Shown here: positions 17,226 to 25,951 of the stretch, piece after piece | Layout of the letters: every line of letters starts with the position of its first letter | Numbering within the stretch: the first letter of the stretch is position 1 | Assembly: GCA_963665215.2 (NCBI GenBank) | Contig: CAXXWW010000002.1 | Location: 372,001-436,000, forward strand | Origin: G963665215 sp963665215 | GTDB lineage: Bacteria; Chloroflexota; Dehalococcoidia; Lucifugimonadales; CAUZJF01 | Direction of reading: 5' to 3' | Length of the DNA: 64,000 nucleotides | Position numbers and translations under genes: made by a program | The notes under the pieces: generated by a model | The model's input: only the letters and a program-made list of their open reading frames with translations | Database searches by the model: none | What the model was told of the DNA's origin: nothing

Positions 17226-17789
17226 ATGATGTCTACCAAGAAGTACCGTATCAGACTGACTACCGACGAACAACAGGAACTCAACGCCTTGGTCTCACGC
17301 GGTCGGGCTGCGGCGTACAAACAGACCCATGCGCGCATTCTGCTGATGAGCGATGAGTCACGCTCGGACGGGGGAATGAAGGACGCGGACATCACCAGCG
17401 CGCTCGGTGTGGGACAGTCAACGGTCGAGCGAATACGCAAGCGCTGTGTGGAGGAGGGGGTCGAGTCTGCGCTGAATCGCAAAAAGCAACTGCGTCGGCG
17501 TCAAAAGAGACTGGACGGCGAAGGTGAAGCACGGTTGATAGCGATGGCCTGCGGGGAACCGCCGGAGGGGCGTGCCAGTTGGACCCTGAAGCTGTTGGCT
17601 GACCAGTTGGTCGAGTGTGAGATAGTCGGGACCATTAGCACCGAGACGGTTCGCCAGGCGCTTAAAAAAAAACGAACTGAAGCCGTGGCTGAAGCAGAGT
17701 TGGTGCATCCCGCCCGGTCAGAGCGCGGAGTTTGTGTGCGCGATGGAAGACGTACTGGAGGTCTACCAACGGCCGTACGATGGGAATGA
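17226..17789 (+). CDS. IS630-family transposase, frame A (N-terminal helix-turn-helix part), copy 1
   Basis: Frame A encodes the DNA-binding half: MKDADITSALGVGQSTVERI is a helix-turn-helix. ATG at 17226 (MMSTKKYRIRLTTDEQQEL) follows a perfect AGGAGG. Frame A reaches an A9 run at 17664-17672 and then continues out of register to 17789. The true transposase continues in the +1 frame as KNELKPWLKQSWCIPPGQSA and on into frame B. Full activity therefore needs slippage or frameshifting at A9. The unshifted product alone would be a DNA-binding protein without a catalytic domain. Confidence 0.85.
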   Translation: MMSTKKYRIRLTTDEQQELNALVSRGRAAAYKQTHARILLMSDESRSDGGMKDADITSALGVGQSTVERIRKRCVEEGVESALNRKKQLRRRQKRLDGEGEARLIAMACGEPPEGRASWTLKLLADQLVECEIVGTISTETVRQALKKKRTEAVAEAELVHPARSERGVCVRDGRRTGGLPTAVRWE

Positions 17790-18372
17790 GGTTCTGGTGT
17801 GCATGGATGAGACGAGCAAACAGCAAGTCAAGGAGACGCGAGTGCCGCGTCCCGCAGCGCCCGGCTTATCGGCGGCATACGACTACGAATACGAGCGCAA
17901 TGGAGTGAGCAGCCTGTTCATGCTGTTTGCACCGTTGGACGGATGGCGCCGAGTCGAGGTCAGAGAGCGTCGCACGAAGGTGGACTGGGCGCATGTGATA
18001 AAGGAACTGGTCGACGAGGACTACCCTGACAGAGACCGGATCGTGCTGGTAATGGACAATCTCAACACTCACAAGCTGTCCTCGCTATACGAGGCATTCG
18101 AGCCTGCTGAGGCGAGGCGTATAGCTGAGCGACTGGAGATACACTACACTCCCAAACACGGGAGTTGGTTGAATATGGCGGAGATAGAGATCGGTGTGCT
18201 GGCTCGACAGTGCCTGGACCGACGGATTGCCAATCAAGACATCCTGCGCGGCGAGGTCAATGCTTGGCAGAATCAACGCAACCGGGATGTGATACGAGTG
18301 GATTGGCGCTTCACTACCGAGGATGCGCGCATCAAGCTAAAGTCACTCTACCCATCAATACAAAAACGTTGA
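17734..18372 (+). CDS. IS630-family transposase, frame B (DDE catalytic part), copy 1
   Basis: Frame B holds the DDE_3 catalytic core: VLVCMDETSKQQ (first D), RIVLVMDNLNTH (second D) and HGSWLNMAEIEIGVLARQ (E). The real entry is the A9 run at 17664-17672, upstream of the first ATG in this frame. Joined to frame A, the product is about 381 residues, normal for IS630 transposases. Its stop is six bases from the right end of the element. Confidence 0.85.
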   Translation: MCAMEDVLEVYQRPYDGNEVLVCMDETSKQQVKETRVPRPAAPGLSAAYDYEYERNGVSSLFMLFAPLDGWRRVEVRERRTKVDWAHVIKELVDEDYPDRDRIVLVMDNLNTHKLSSLYEAFEPAEARRIAERLEIHYTPKHGSWLNMAEIEIGVLARQCLDRRIANQDILRGEVNAWQNQRNRDVIRVDWRFTTEDARIKLKSLYPSIQKR

Positions 18373-18377
18373 ACCAC

Positions 18378-20934
18378 TAGTTCGCGCCATCATTACGCCT
18401 TGTGAACTGGGCGCTCAACACCATATCGCGTTTGATCTGGAGCCGGAACCCGACGCGTGAGTCCCCCTCAAAATCGGGCTCCGCCGAGCTAGAGTCCAGG
18501 TGAAAGCCCGCCGGAAGGATGAACTCAACCGAGACCTCTCTGCGCCGTATCCCCGGCTGCTTCTGTATCAGTAACTGGTAGTCGATGACGTTGCCCCGGC
18601 GGTCCACCAGGTCGGAGGGCAGATCGTAGACCAGATTGATGTCCCTGGCGGCACCCGCCTCGATGGCGAACAGGCCGGAGTAGACCTTCCTGTTGAAATT
18701 GGACGCGACGCGGACGGTATCATCTCCCGGCTGCCCTTTCCCGATTGCGACCGAGACGCTGTACTCCGGTAAGGCGAGCGGCGTTGCGCTCAGCAGCCTC
18801 GCCTCCTGGGGCGTATACACCCTCCAGTAGTCCCAGTAGCATGCGTTTTTCAACTGGCTATAGTCGGTTCCACGATTGAGCCACTGGGGCTCACAGCCAG
18901 GAGAGCCCGGGCCGCTATGGTTAATGTAACCCAGTCCCAGGCTAATTCTAACACCAGAATCTCTGGTAAGGTCCACCTCGTAGCTGACCGCGCGCTCTAT
19001 ATTGCGGTCGGACTTGCTCCAGCCCACGTTGGAGTCGACCACGTAGAGGTAGTCCATGGAGTTGTGGCGGATGCGCCCATCCCATCCACTGGCGGCGACG
19101 ACGGCCTGTACACCCGGTTTGTCGAGGAATAGCAGCAAGTCGCCGCCCTGAAGCGACTCGTCCAGGGCCGATGCAATCTTGACCAGCGTGGAGAGGGAGA
19201 GCGGCTCGTTGAGGCGGCCCAGCAGTCCCTGAAGGACCAGGTCCATGTAGGCCCTGCCATACTGGTCTGATCCCTCCTCCAGGTTCGAGAACAGGTTATG
19301 CGGAGTAATGGGCTCGTCGCCACCCGGAGATGGAACGCTTCCCAGGGCCTCCAGGAGGGACAGCAGCGTCCACTGGTTGATTGCCGCCACTCCCTCGACC
19401 TCCTGCCTTTGACCGATCCTGAACATATCTTCGGCGATGCGCGCCGTCGTGGGGAAATCGGGCTCCCAGGATACATCCCGGAGGAGCCATACGTGGGCGT
19501 TCATGTGCTCCTCGAGTCCGGCGGGTGTGGACGGGTAGTGGGATAGGCGGTCCCAATCGTCGACCTGAACGCTGTCGTAGTAGCGTACATTCTCCAGGCC
19601 CCCGTCTTCAAACGTAACGAGCCAGACCGAGGAAACGAAGCCACCGGTGGCGCGGAGCTCGTCGACCGACTGGCCCAGGACCAGATACCGTTGCGTCGAG
19701 CCGGCGCCCACCAGCTTGGCGCCGATGGGGCCGATGTCCTGCGCTAGCCGAAGTCCCCTGTGAAGCTGGTCGACGCCTGCTACCAGGTCTTCAATGCCTC
19801 TCGCCAGTTGGGCCTCGTCCAATGATGACTCCAGTTCCGCCAGGGTTTCCCGGGCGGCCTCCAGCAATGCCACGGCCTCGACGATACTCCCCTCGTGCTC
19901 AACGAGGCCGTTCAGCGCCCTGACCAGGCCTCCCTCGCCGGCCAGCAGACCGGCGGTGCCATCGCCACCTGCCTGGATTGCGGGTCCTACGGCCTGGAGT
20001 CCGAGCGCGGCGGCCCTGCTGAGGCTCAGCAGGACACCCAGGACGTCACTCAGAAAGTCCAGCCGGTTGAGCAGTTGCTTGCTCTGCCGGCTGTCGGCGA
20101 CGAGCTTTGAAAGTCCGTCGGACTTGACCAGGGTGAATTGGAGGCGGCCTTCAAGCTCGGCCAGTGTGGACCCCAGCTCCTCCACCGTGAGCGGCTCCGG
20201 TCCACGCCCGTCTTCCACGATGAATTGCGCCACCAGGGGCTGTGCGCGCTCGCCGACTTCCACCAGCTCTGCCAGAAGCCCCGAGGCCTGCCGGCCAATC
20301 ATAAGCGCAGTCGCCATCTGCGCCTCGACATCCTTCAGGAGGGCGACCCCGTCCCTCAATCGCGGGGTGGTGACCGTGGGCCGGTGGCCGCGGCCTGCGC
20401 GCGCCGCCTTACCGGCCTGCTCGATGGTACCATGGTGGCGGCGAACGATGCCTCCAGCTCCCGGGCTTCGGTCGCAACGAGGGAGGGCGGCTGTCGCGAA
20501 GTTGGACTTGTCAGGACGGCCTGGATTTCGCCGTAGGCGTCCATGAGCCGGGAGGATGCCGCCAGCAGCGCAGAGGCCGAGTCGAGACCGCCTCGGAGGC
20601 GGGAGGCCTGAGCCGACCAAGCGGCGAACTCGTGGTCGAGCGCGGGTAGCCACGCAACGGCGGGGGAAAATCTGGCCAGCCAGCGCATGGTCCGCGCCGC
20701 CGGCTGGGCCTGCGACTGGATGCCTGCGACCTTGACCTGAATATGCGAGAGCGCCTCGCTGTCGCGGACATCGATCCCCGTAACCGATATGTCGCGGATC
20801 TCAGCAAGGCGGGACTCCCCGGATAAGGCCAGAGGCATCACGTCGACGATGAGACGCCACCCTGCCACGGCGATGGCGAGTCCCCCTACCAGAGCGAGCG
20901 CCAGCCATATGTTGCGAGGGGACTTCGCCGACAC
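18378..20934 (-). pseudogene. DUF4012-domain protein, split by one frameshift
   Basis: The protein starts at GTG 20934 (SAKSPRNIWLALALVGGLAI), with one membrane helix, and continues in that frame to about 20425. It then switches to the frame that runs to the stop at 18378. The second frame carries the DUF4012 hallmarks: QRYLVLGQSVDELRATGGFV, SVWLVTFEDG.LENVRYYDSV, and a C-terminal beta-rich region (YDLPSDLVDRRG). DUF4012 proteins are large single-pass envelope proteins of unknown function, frequent in Actinobacteria and Chloroflexota near polysaccharide loci. The two frames overlap across 20356-20653, so a single indel (real or a sequencing error) explains it. The stop is the CTAG used by IS630 copy 1. 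Confidence 0.8.
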
Positions 20935-20971
20935 GGCGGCGGTACTGATCCGGCCACGGCGGCGGTACTGA
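20932..20971. repeat. 17-bp direct repeat at the start of the DUF4012 gene
   Basis: CACGGCGGCGGTACTGA occurs at 20932-20948 and again at 20955-20971, 23 bases apart. The first copy overlaps the GTG start codon of the DUF4012 gene. It may be a regulator-binding iteron or simply a local duplication. Confidence 0.6.
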
Positions 20972-21028
20972 GCGGGCTATGATCGGGTCCAGAAGGTGGG
21001 AGGTATGGGGTGTCATAGGTTACCGCTT

Positions 21029-21034
21029 ATTATA
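21029..21034 (-). promoter_or_regulatory. Possible -10 element for the DUF4012 operon
   Basis: A consensus TATAAT lies on the minus strand about 95 bases ahead of the DUF4012 start. No good -35 hexamer is present at 16-18 bases, so the call is weak. It would be divergent from the promoter at 21199-21227. Confidence 0.35.
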
Positions 21035-21198
21035 CATGGCGCCCTCTGGCCTCTCCGTCGCCCGTCTCATCATCTGACCTGTTGAATGGAGTTTGACGCC
21101 GCATGCTCTTGACGGGTTTTGCGCTTCACGTTTTCGGTTAACTTCTCGTGAAGGGCTCGGCAGCTTCGTGTTGGGGCGCTTCAGGAGGTGACGGGTAC

Positions 21199-21227
21199 TT
21201 GACAACGAGCGAGAATCTATCTATATT
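21199..21227 (+). promoter_or_regulatory. Strong sigma-70-type promoter of the exopolysaccharide operon, probably leaderless
   Basis: A perfect TTGACA and TATATT are separated by 17 bases. The -10 ends six bases before the ATG at 21234, which has no Shine-Dalgarno. The expected transcription start coincides with the start codon. This is the best promoter in the window and drives the regulator gene and probably the antiterminator and sugar genes behind it. Confidence 0.75.
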
Positions 21228-21233
21228 CGAGGC

Positions 21234-21893
21234 ATGCGTTCTTCGGATGAACACTCTAGAGGTTTGGAGGATGATTCCTACCGGGAGCTAAGAGTCCTGG
21301 AGGAGGTGGACAGCAGCCCCGACCTGAGCCAACGGCAACTGGCGCGAAGGCTTGGGATCGCACTTGGGGTGGCCAATCTGCTGGTGCGCAGCCTTGCCAG
21401 CAGGGGCTACATCAAGGTGACTCACCTTAGTTGGAGGCGATGGGTGTACGTGGTGACGCCGAAAGGCATGAGGCGAAAGCTCCATCTAACGATTGCCTAC
21501 GTGGACCGGTTTTTCGACCACTACCGGCGAGTGAGACTCCTGCTGAGGGAGGACATCGGCGACCTGATGCTAAACAAGGAGTCGCGGGTTGCCATTGTCG
21601 GCACGACGGAGCTGGCAGAGCTGGCTTACCTGGCGCTTCGGGACCTTGGAGTGGATGAGATCGAGGTGTTCGAGCGAAATCCAAAACGGCAAGATTTCCT
21701 TGGGATGCGCGTGCAGGAGCTCGGGTCGATCGAGCCAGGCGAATTTGCCAAGGTAGTAATCGCGGTACCGAACGACGCGGACGGCTCGCGGAACGAGCTA
21801 TACGCATCCGGCGTCTCCGATTCGCAGGTACTTGAGTTATTTCGCCCGGCTGCTTCCGAGTATGGGGAAGACGGGCGGCAAGAGCCGCAATAA
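21234..21893 (+). CDS. EPS-associated MarR-like winged-helix regulator with C-terminal Rossmann-like domain
   Basis: The N-terminal third has the pattern of the EPS-associated MarR-type regulators: LRVLEEVDSSPDLSQRQLAR, RLGIALGVANLLVRSLASRG, YIKVTHLSW.RWVYVVTPKG and MRRKLHLT. That is a winged helix followed by a helical region. Unlike the usual short regulators (about 100-120 residues), a second domain follows: SRVAIVGTTELAELAYLALRD then LGVDEIEVFER. This has a glycine-poor Rossmann/CoA-binding-like start and might sense a nucleotide or nucleotide sugar (inference). It is the first gene of the plus-strand EPS operon, directly behind a leaderless promoter, so it probably controls the operon. 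Confidence 0.8.
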   Translation: MRSSDEHSRGLEDDSYRELRVLEEVDSSPDLSQRQLARRLGIALGVANLLVRSLASRGYIKVTHLSWRRWVYVVTPKGMRRKLHLTIAYVDRFFDHYRRVRLLLREDIGDLMLNKESRVAIVGTTELAELAYLALRDLGVDEIEVFERNPKRQDFLGMRVQELGSIEPGEFAKVVIAVPNDADGSRNELYASGVSDSQVLELFRPAASEYGEDGRQEPQ

Positions 21894-21932
21894 CATGATG
21901 TTATTGTCTGACTCCGAAATGGAGTTGCCCAC

Positions 21933-22544
21933 GTGACGACTGGCTGGCACCTGGTCCGCACCAAGCCGATGTCCGAGTACCTGGCTGCCCTCGCGCTAGA
22001 GCGTAACGGTTACGAGCTCTATTTCCCACTTGTGCAGACGCCTCGGCCACGGTCCGGGCATGCCGATACCCCGCTGTTTCCCGGGTACCTCTTTATCCGC
22101 CAGGACCGTAACGGTTCAGGGTTGCCGGCCATAAACCGGATAGCGGGGCTCATCGGCTGGGTGCAGTTTGATGACGTCGTGCCCACCGTCCCGGATGCGG
22201 TGATAGCTGAGCTCGTGCGCAGGGTGGGGGCAATCAACCAAACAGGAGGACATTGGAGGCGGTACCGCCCTGGTGAGAGGGTGAGCGTGAACTGGGGGTC
22301 TACGGAGAGCCTCGCGGAAGTCCTCGAAGAGCCGCAATCGCCTGAGTCGCGTGTCAGCGTGCTGCTGGACTTCATGGGGCGACTCGTGCGGGCGCGGGTG
22401 CCATGGCAGGACCTACACCCGGCAAGCGACGACTCCGCGCGATTCAACGGAGGGCGTCCTCCTCGCAGGACCCGAGGGAATGGTCGATGGGTCCGTGGGT
22501 TCCGCCCAAGTGGCGTCGTTGGCGCGTCGACCTCTCGCGGCTGA
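21933..22544 (+). CDS. NusG/RfaH-type transcription antiterminator of the polysaccharide operon
   Basis: The N-terminal NGN domain is clear: GWHLVRTKPMSEYLAALALE, ELYFPLVQTP, DTPLFPGYLFIR, and INRIAGLIGWVQF. A KOW-like region follows (YRPGERVSVNWGSTESLAEV...LLDFMGRLVRARVP). Specialised NusG paralogues (RfaH, UpxY, LoaP) travel with long polysaccharide operons and help RNA polymerase read through them. It starts at GTG 21933, after a GGAG. The last 30-40 residues are Arg/Gly-rich and lack family resemblance, so the C-terminus may have been extended by a lost stop. Confidence 0.85.
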   Translation: MTTGWHLVRTKPMSEYLAALALERNGYELYFPLVQTPRPRSGHADTPLFPGYLFIRQDRNGSGLPAINRIAGLIGWVQFDDVVPTVPDAVIAELVRRVGAINQTGGHWRRYRPGERVSVNWGSTESLAEVLEEPQSPESRVSVLLDFMGRLVRARVPWQDLHPASDDSARFNGGRPPRRTRGNGRWVRGFRPSGVVGASTSRG

Positions 22545-22684
22545 TATTACGGCGGACGCCTCAATGTCCCAGCCGTTGCTCCGGAAGTGTGCATCGTGTA
22601 TGAGATACCACCTCAGCGTTTCGTTGGTCACCACATCTGTCAATGCTCTGGGATTAATGATACGTCCTGACTTTGGGGAGGCTC

Positions 22685-24061
22685 ATGTCCAAGCAGGATG
22701 ACCTGAGGATAGCGGTCCTGGGGCTGGGGCACGTGGGCCTGCCAACGGCGCTAGGTCTGGCGGATCTTGGGTGGCAGGTGGTGGGCGCCGACGACGACCT
22801 CGAGAAGGCAAAGGTGATTGCCAGCGGCACGGCCCCGTTCTACGAACCTGGAGTCGAAGACCTGCTCAGGCGGCACCTGGACTCAGGGACGTTCGTGGTG
22901 GAGCACGACGTGCCTGCGGCCATGCGAGAGGCCACCGTGCTATTCGTCTGCGTTGGGACCCCCCAAGGAGCGGATGGTGCCCCGGACCTGTCACAGATAG
23001 AGGGTGTGGCCCGTGCGCTGGCATCCAACCTGAACGGCTATAAGCTGATCGTGGAGAAAAGCACGACGCCCGTGCAGACCTCCCGACAGATCAAAGAGAG
23101 CATTCTTCGGTACTCCCGCTCCGATGCTTCCGCCTCCCCGAAAGGCGACAGCACACCGGACTTCGACGTTGCCGTGAACCCGGAGTTTCTGAGGGAGGGC
23201 ACCGCGCTCCACGACTTCTTCAATCCCGATCGAATCGTCCTGGGTGTCGAATCCGAGCGGGCTGCACAACTGCTCCTCCAGGTCTATCAGCCCCTTTTGG
23301 ACCGCATGAACGCGACGGCCGAGTCGACCGTGGTGCTCACTGATAGCAACACCGCCGAGATAATCAAACACGCCTCGAATGCGTTCCTAGCAACGAAGAT
23401 ATCTTTCGCTAACATGGTAGCCGACCTGTGTGAGGCGACGGGAGCCAACGTGGAGGACGTGGCCCACGGCATGGGCATGGACCCTCGAATCGGCCAGCAG
23501 TTCCTGAAGGCAGGGCTGGGTTATGGAGGCTACTGTCTGCCCAAAGACATTCGAGCATTCATTGGGATTGCTGAGATTCACCGGGTGGACTTTTCGCTGC
23601 TGCGCGAGGTGGAACGGGTCAATGCAGGCCGGGTGGACCGGTTGCTGTCCAAGGTACGCCAATCGCTCTGGGTGGTTAAGGGCAAGGAGGTGGGTGTGTG
23701 GGGGCTGGCCTTTAAGCCCGGCACTGACGACGTGCGAGAGGCCCAAAGCCTGGCGGTAGTTCGAGGCCTTCTGGAAGAGGGCGCCCGACTACGACTCTAT
23801 GACCCCCAGGCCATGGACGAGTTTCGATCTCACTTCGGAGTGGAGACGACGGGCCTCACCTACTGCGCCACCCCGGAAGATGCCACGAACGGCGCTCACG
23901 CGCTGTTGGTGCTGACGGAGTGGCGAGAGTTCCTGGACGTGGACCTGGCCCAGGTTCGTGACCGGATGACGGTGCCATTGATCATAGACGGCCGCAACCT
24001 GCTGGACCCCGCGGCTGTACGCGCTCTGGGGTTTGAGTGCATTAGCGTCGGGAGGCCGTAG
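22685..24061 (+). CDS. ugd: UDP-glucose 6-dehydrogenase
   Basis: This enzyme oxidises UDP-glucose to UDP-glucuronate in two NAD-dependent steps. The 458-residue protein has the N-terminal NAD fold (LRIAVLGLGHVGLPTALGLA), the VCVGTPQ loop, the VNPEFLREGTA motif and the catalytic cysteine motif GLGYGGYCLPKDIRAF. Its C-terminal domain has VWGLAFKPGTDDVREAQS. ATG at 22685 is chosen because GGGGAGG lies six bases upstream; a frame start 12 bases earlier lacks one. It is followed three bases later by the UDP-glucuronate decarboxylase gene, so the two form a UDP-glucose to UDP-xylose route. Confidence 0.92.
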   Translation: MSKQDDLRIAVLGLGHVGLPTALGLADLGWQVVGADDDLEKAKVIASGTAPFYEPGVEDLLRRHLDSGTFVVEHDVPAAMREATVLFVCVGTPQGADGAPDLSQIEGVARALASNLNGYKLIVEKSTTPVQTSRQIKESILRYSRSDASASPKGDSTPDFDVAVNPEFLREGTALHDFFNPDRIVLGVESERAAQLLLQVYQPLLDRMNATAESTVVLTDSNTAEIIKHASNAFLATKISFANMVADLCEATGANVEDVAHGMGMDPRIGQQFLKAGLGYGGYCLPKDIRAFIGIAEIHRVDFSLLREVERVNAGRVDRLLSKVRQSLWVVKGKEVGVWGLAFKPGTDDVREAQSLAVVRGLLEEGARLRLYDPQAMDEFRSHFGVETTGLTYCATPEDATNGAHALLVLTEWREFLDVDLAQVRDRMTVPLIIDGRNLLDPAAVRALGFECISVGRP

Positions 24062-24064
24062 AGG

Positions 24065-25153
24065 GTGAGCGAAGGAAGCGGGCCTGTAGCGCTGATAACG
24101 GGCGGGGCCGGGTTCCTGGGTTCGCATCTTTGCGATCGACTGGTCGCGGAAGGTTTCCGAGTAGTCTGCGTCGACAATCTGCTGACCGGTAGCGACGATA
24201 ACGTTGCCCACCTTCGGGAGAATCCCAACTTCACGCTCCTACACCACGATGTGACGGAGCCAATATTCCTCGAGGAGCTGTTGCCTGCTGCCGACGGATT
24301 GCCCGGTGACGCGCGAGTTGACTACGTCCTCCATTTCGCCAGCCCTGCCAGTCCCAAGGATTACCTGCGCCACCCCATCCACACGCTGAAGGTTGGAGCG
24401 CTGGGGACGTACCACTCACTGGGTCTCGCCAAGGCCCATGGCGCCGTTTTCCTCCTCGCATCAAGCTCGGAAGTGTACGGCGATCCGGAGGTCAGCCCCC
24501 AGACTGAGAGCTACGTGGGCCACGTCAATCCTACCGGGCCCCGCAGCGTGTATGATGAGTCCAAGCGGTTCGCCGAGGCCATGGTCAGCGCGTATAATCA
24601 TGCTCACGGTCTTGACGTGCGCATCGCCCGAATATTCAACACCTACGGCCCTCGGATGCGTCCTGACGACGGACGGGCGGTTCCCGCCTTCATGGTACAG
24701 GCCATCCGGGAAGAGCCGTTGACCGTGTTTGGAGACGGCTCCCAGACCCGTTCATTCTGCTACATCGACGACACGCTGGAGGGCCTGTACCGGCTGTTGA
24801 TGTACCAGCGCCGGGGAGCGCCCTCCGAACATCGAAAGGGCCGAGGCCAGATGGATGGCGGCGAGCGACTGGAGGACGAGCGCGAGCTGATCGTAAACAT
24901 AGGTAACCCTGAGGAAGTCACCGTTCTACAGGTCGCCAACGAGGTGATTGAGGCGGCCGGGAGCTCCAGCCGCATAGTGTTCGGCCCTCTGCCGCCGGAC
25001 GACCCCAAGACTCGGAAGCCGGACATCACTCGCGCCAAGCGTTTGCTGGGTTGGGAGCCTAAGGTGAGTCGGCACGATGGCTTCGAGATGATCATGCCGT
25101 ATCTGAGAGAGGTTGTCGCGGCGCTGCCGCCTGAGCACCCATCGGTGTCTTGA
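24065..25153 (+). CDS. UDP-glucuronate decarboxylase (UDP-xylose synthase)
   Basis: This extended short-chain dehydrogenase converts UDP-glucuronate to UDP-xylose. It has the NAD motif GGAGFLGSHLCD, the HDVTEPI sequence typical of UXS enzymes, SSSEVYGDPEVSPQTE, the active-site YDESKR, and RIARIFNTYGPRM..DDGR followed by VFGDGSQTRSFCYIDD. An insertion of about 25 hydrophilic residues (GAPSEHRKGRGQMDGGERLE) sits before ELIVNIGNPEEVT. The start is GTG 24065, right after the ugd stop, so translation is probably coupled. Confidence 0.9.
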   Translation: MSEGSGPVALITGGAGFLGSHLCDRLVAEGFRVVCVDNLLTGSDDNVAHLRENPNFTLLHHDVTEPIFLEELLPAADGLPGDARVDYVLHFASPASPKDYLRHPIHTLKVGALGTYHSLGLAKAHGAVFLLASSSEVYGDPEVSPQTESYVGHVNPTGPRSVYDESKRFAEAMVSAYNHAHGLDVRIARIFNTYGPRMRPDDGRAVPAFMVQAIREEPLTVFGDGSQTRSFCYIDDTLEGLYRLLMYQRRGAPSEHRKGRGQMDGGERLEDERELIVNIGNPEEVTVLQVANEVIEAAGSSSRIVFGPLPPDDPKTRKPDITRAKRLLGWEPKVSRHDGFEMIMPYLREVVAALPPEHPSVS

Positions 25154-25294
25154 AGAGCTCCGGCTTCGATCGGCTTGGGCTCGAAAGGGGGTGTGGTGTC
25201 CTCGTCAATACGCCTGCCTAAGCAGGATGCCCCGTGGGAGATGCCGCGCAGGGTGTGCCCATTTTGACCACACCGAGGACATGAGCCGGCAAAC

Positions 25295-25948
25295 TTGCGA
25301 AAGGCCAGCGGTCTGCGATACAAGCGCCCGTTTGACCTTATGGTCTTAGCCATGGGGCACCTGCTGCTGTTTCCCGTCTTCTTGACCCTGTGGCTGTTGA
25401 TTCCATTGGCCGTGTGGCTGGGGGACCGCGGGCCGGTATTCTTCCCTCAGAAGCGATATGGAAAGGGAGGCCGGATATTTACGTTCCTGAAATTCCGTAC
25501 GATGTCCCCTGGGAGCGATTCAGAGGGTCTCATCACCGGCGACCACGACCCCCGGGTGACCAGGGTCGGTAGGGTGTTGCGCAGGACGGCGCTGGACGAG
25601 CTCCCGCAGGTGATCAACATCCTGCGAGGTGACATGAGCTTCGTAGGGCCCCGCGCGCTTCCGGTCGAAATGCATGACGACGCGGTTAGGCAAGAGCCCA
25701 GGTTTCCCGACCGACTTCAAATCATGCCCGGGCTCACCGGCATAGCCCAGCTGTATCTGCCGAGACATTGTCGCCCCAGGCGAAGGCTGCGCTATGATCT
25801 GCTATACATCAGGAAGGCAAGCCTGTGGCTGGACATCAGGCTGGTGTTGCGAGCGGTATGGAACACGCTGACCGGGGCTTGGGGAAAGGGACGCAGGAGG
25901 ACGGGGGCCTCAGCGGACCTTGATTCAGGGCCGGCCGGAGAAGGATGA
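25295..25948 (+). CDS. Initiating sugar-phosphate transferase (bacterial sugar transferase, WcaJ/RfbP C-terminal type)
   Basis: This 217-residue membrane-associated enzyme transfers the first sugar phosphate onto the polyprenyl phosphate carrier. It shows one N-terminal hydrophobic segment (LMVLAMGHLLLFPVFLTLWL) and the conserved catalytic core: FFPQKRYGKGGRIFTFLKFR, DPRVTRVGRVLRRTALDELP, QVINILRGDMSFVGPRALP, and PGLTGIAQL. It corresponds to the short monotopic (PglC-like) form, without the N-terminal four-helix part of WcaJ. The frame starts at TTG 25295. The 140 bases ahead show no other gene. Confidence 0.88.
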   Translation: MRKASGLRYKRPFDLMVLAMGHLLLFPVFLTLWLLIPLAVWLGDRGPVFFPQKRYGKGGRIFTFLKFRTMSPGSDSEGLITGDHDPRVTRVGRVLRRTALDELPQVINILRGDMSFVGPRALPVEMHDDAVRQEPRFPDRLQIMPGLTGIAQLYLPRHCRPRRRLRYDLLYIRKASLWLDIRLVLRAVWNTLTGAWGKGRRRTGASADLDSGPAGEG

Positions 25949-25951
25949 AGC

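Larger units (their letters stand above)
17141..18377 (+). mobile_element. IS630-family insertion sequence, copy 1 (1237 bp plus TA)
   Basis: The ends are GTGGTCCAAC...GTTGAACCAC, flanked by TA on both sides within CTAG, the classical IS630/Tc1-mariner target. The element carries two overlapping frames of a DDE transposase. Identical 1237-bp copies lie at 32395-33631 and 46522-47758. This one inserted into the TAG stop codon of the minus-strand DUF4012 gene (AAC TAG), regenerating the stop. Confidence 0.94.

Noticed and set aside
19794..20546. 250-residue plus-strand frame over the DUF4012 gene
   Set aside because: Ser/Pro/Arg-rich antisense shadow. The minus strand has clear DUF4012 motifs.
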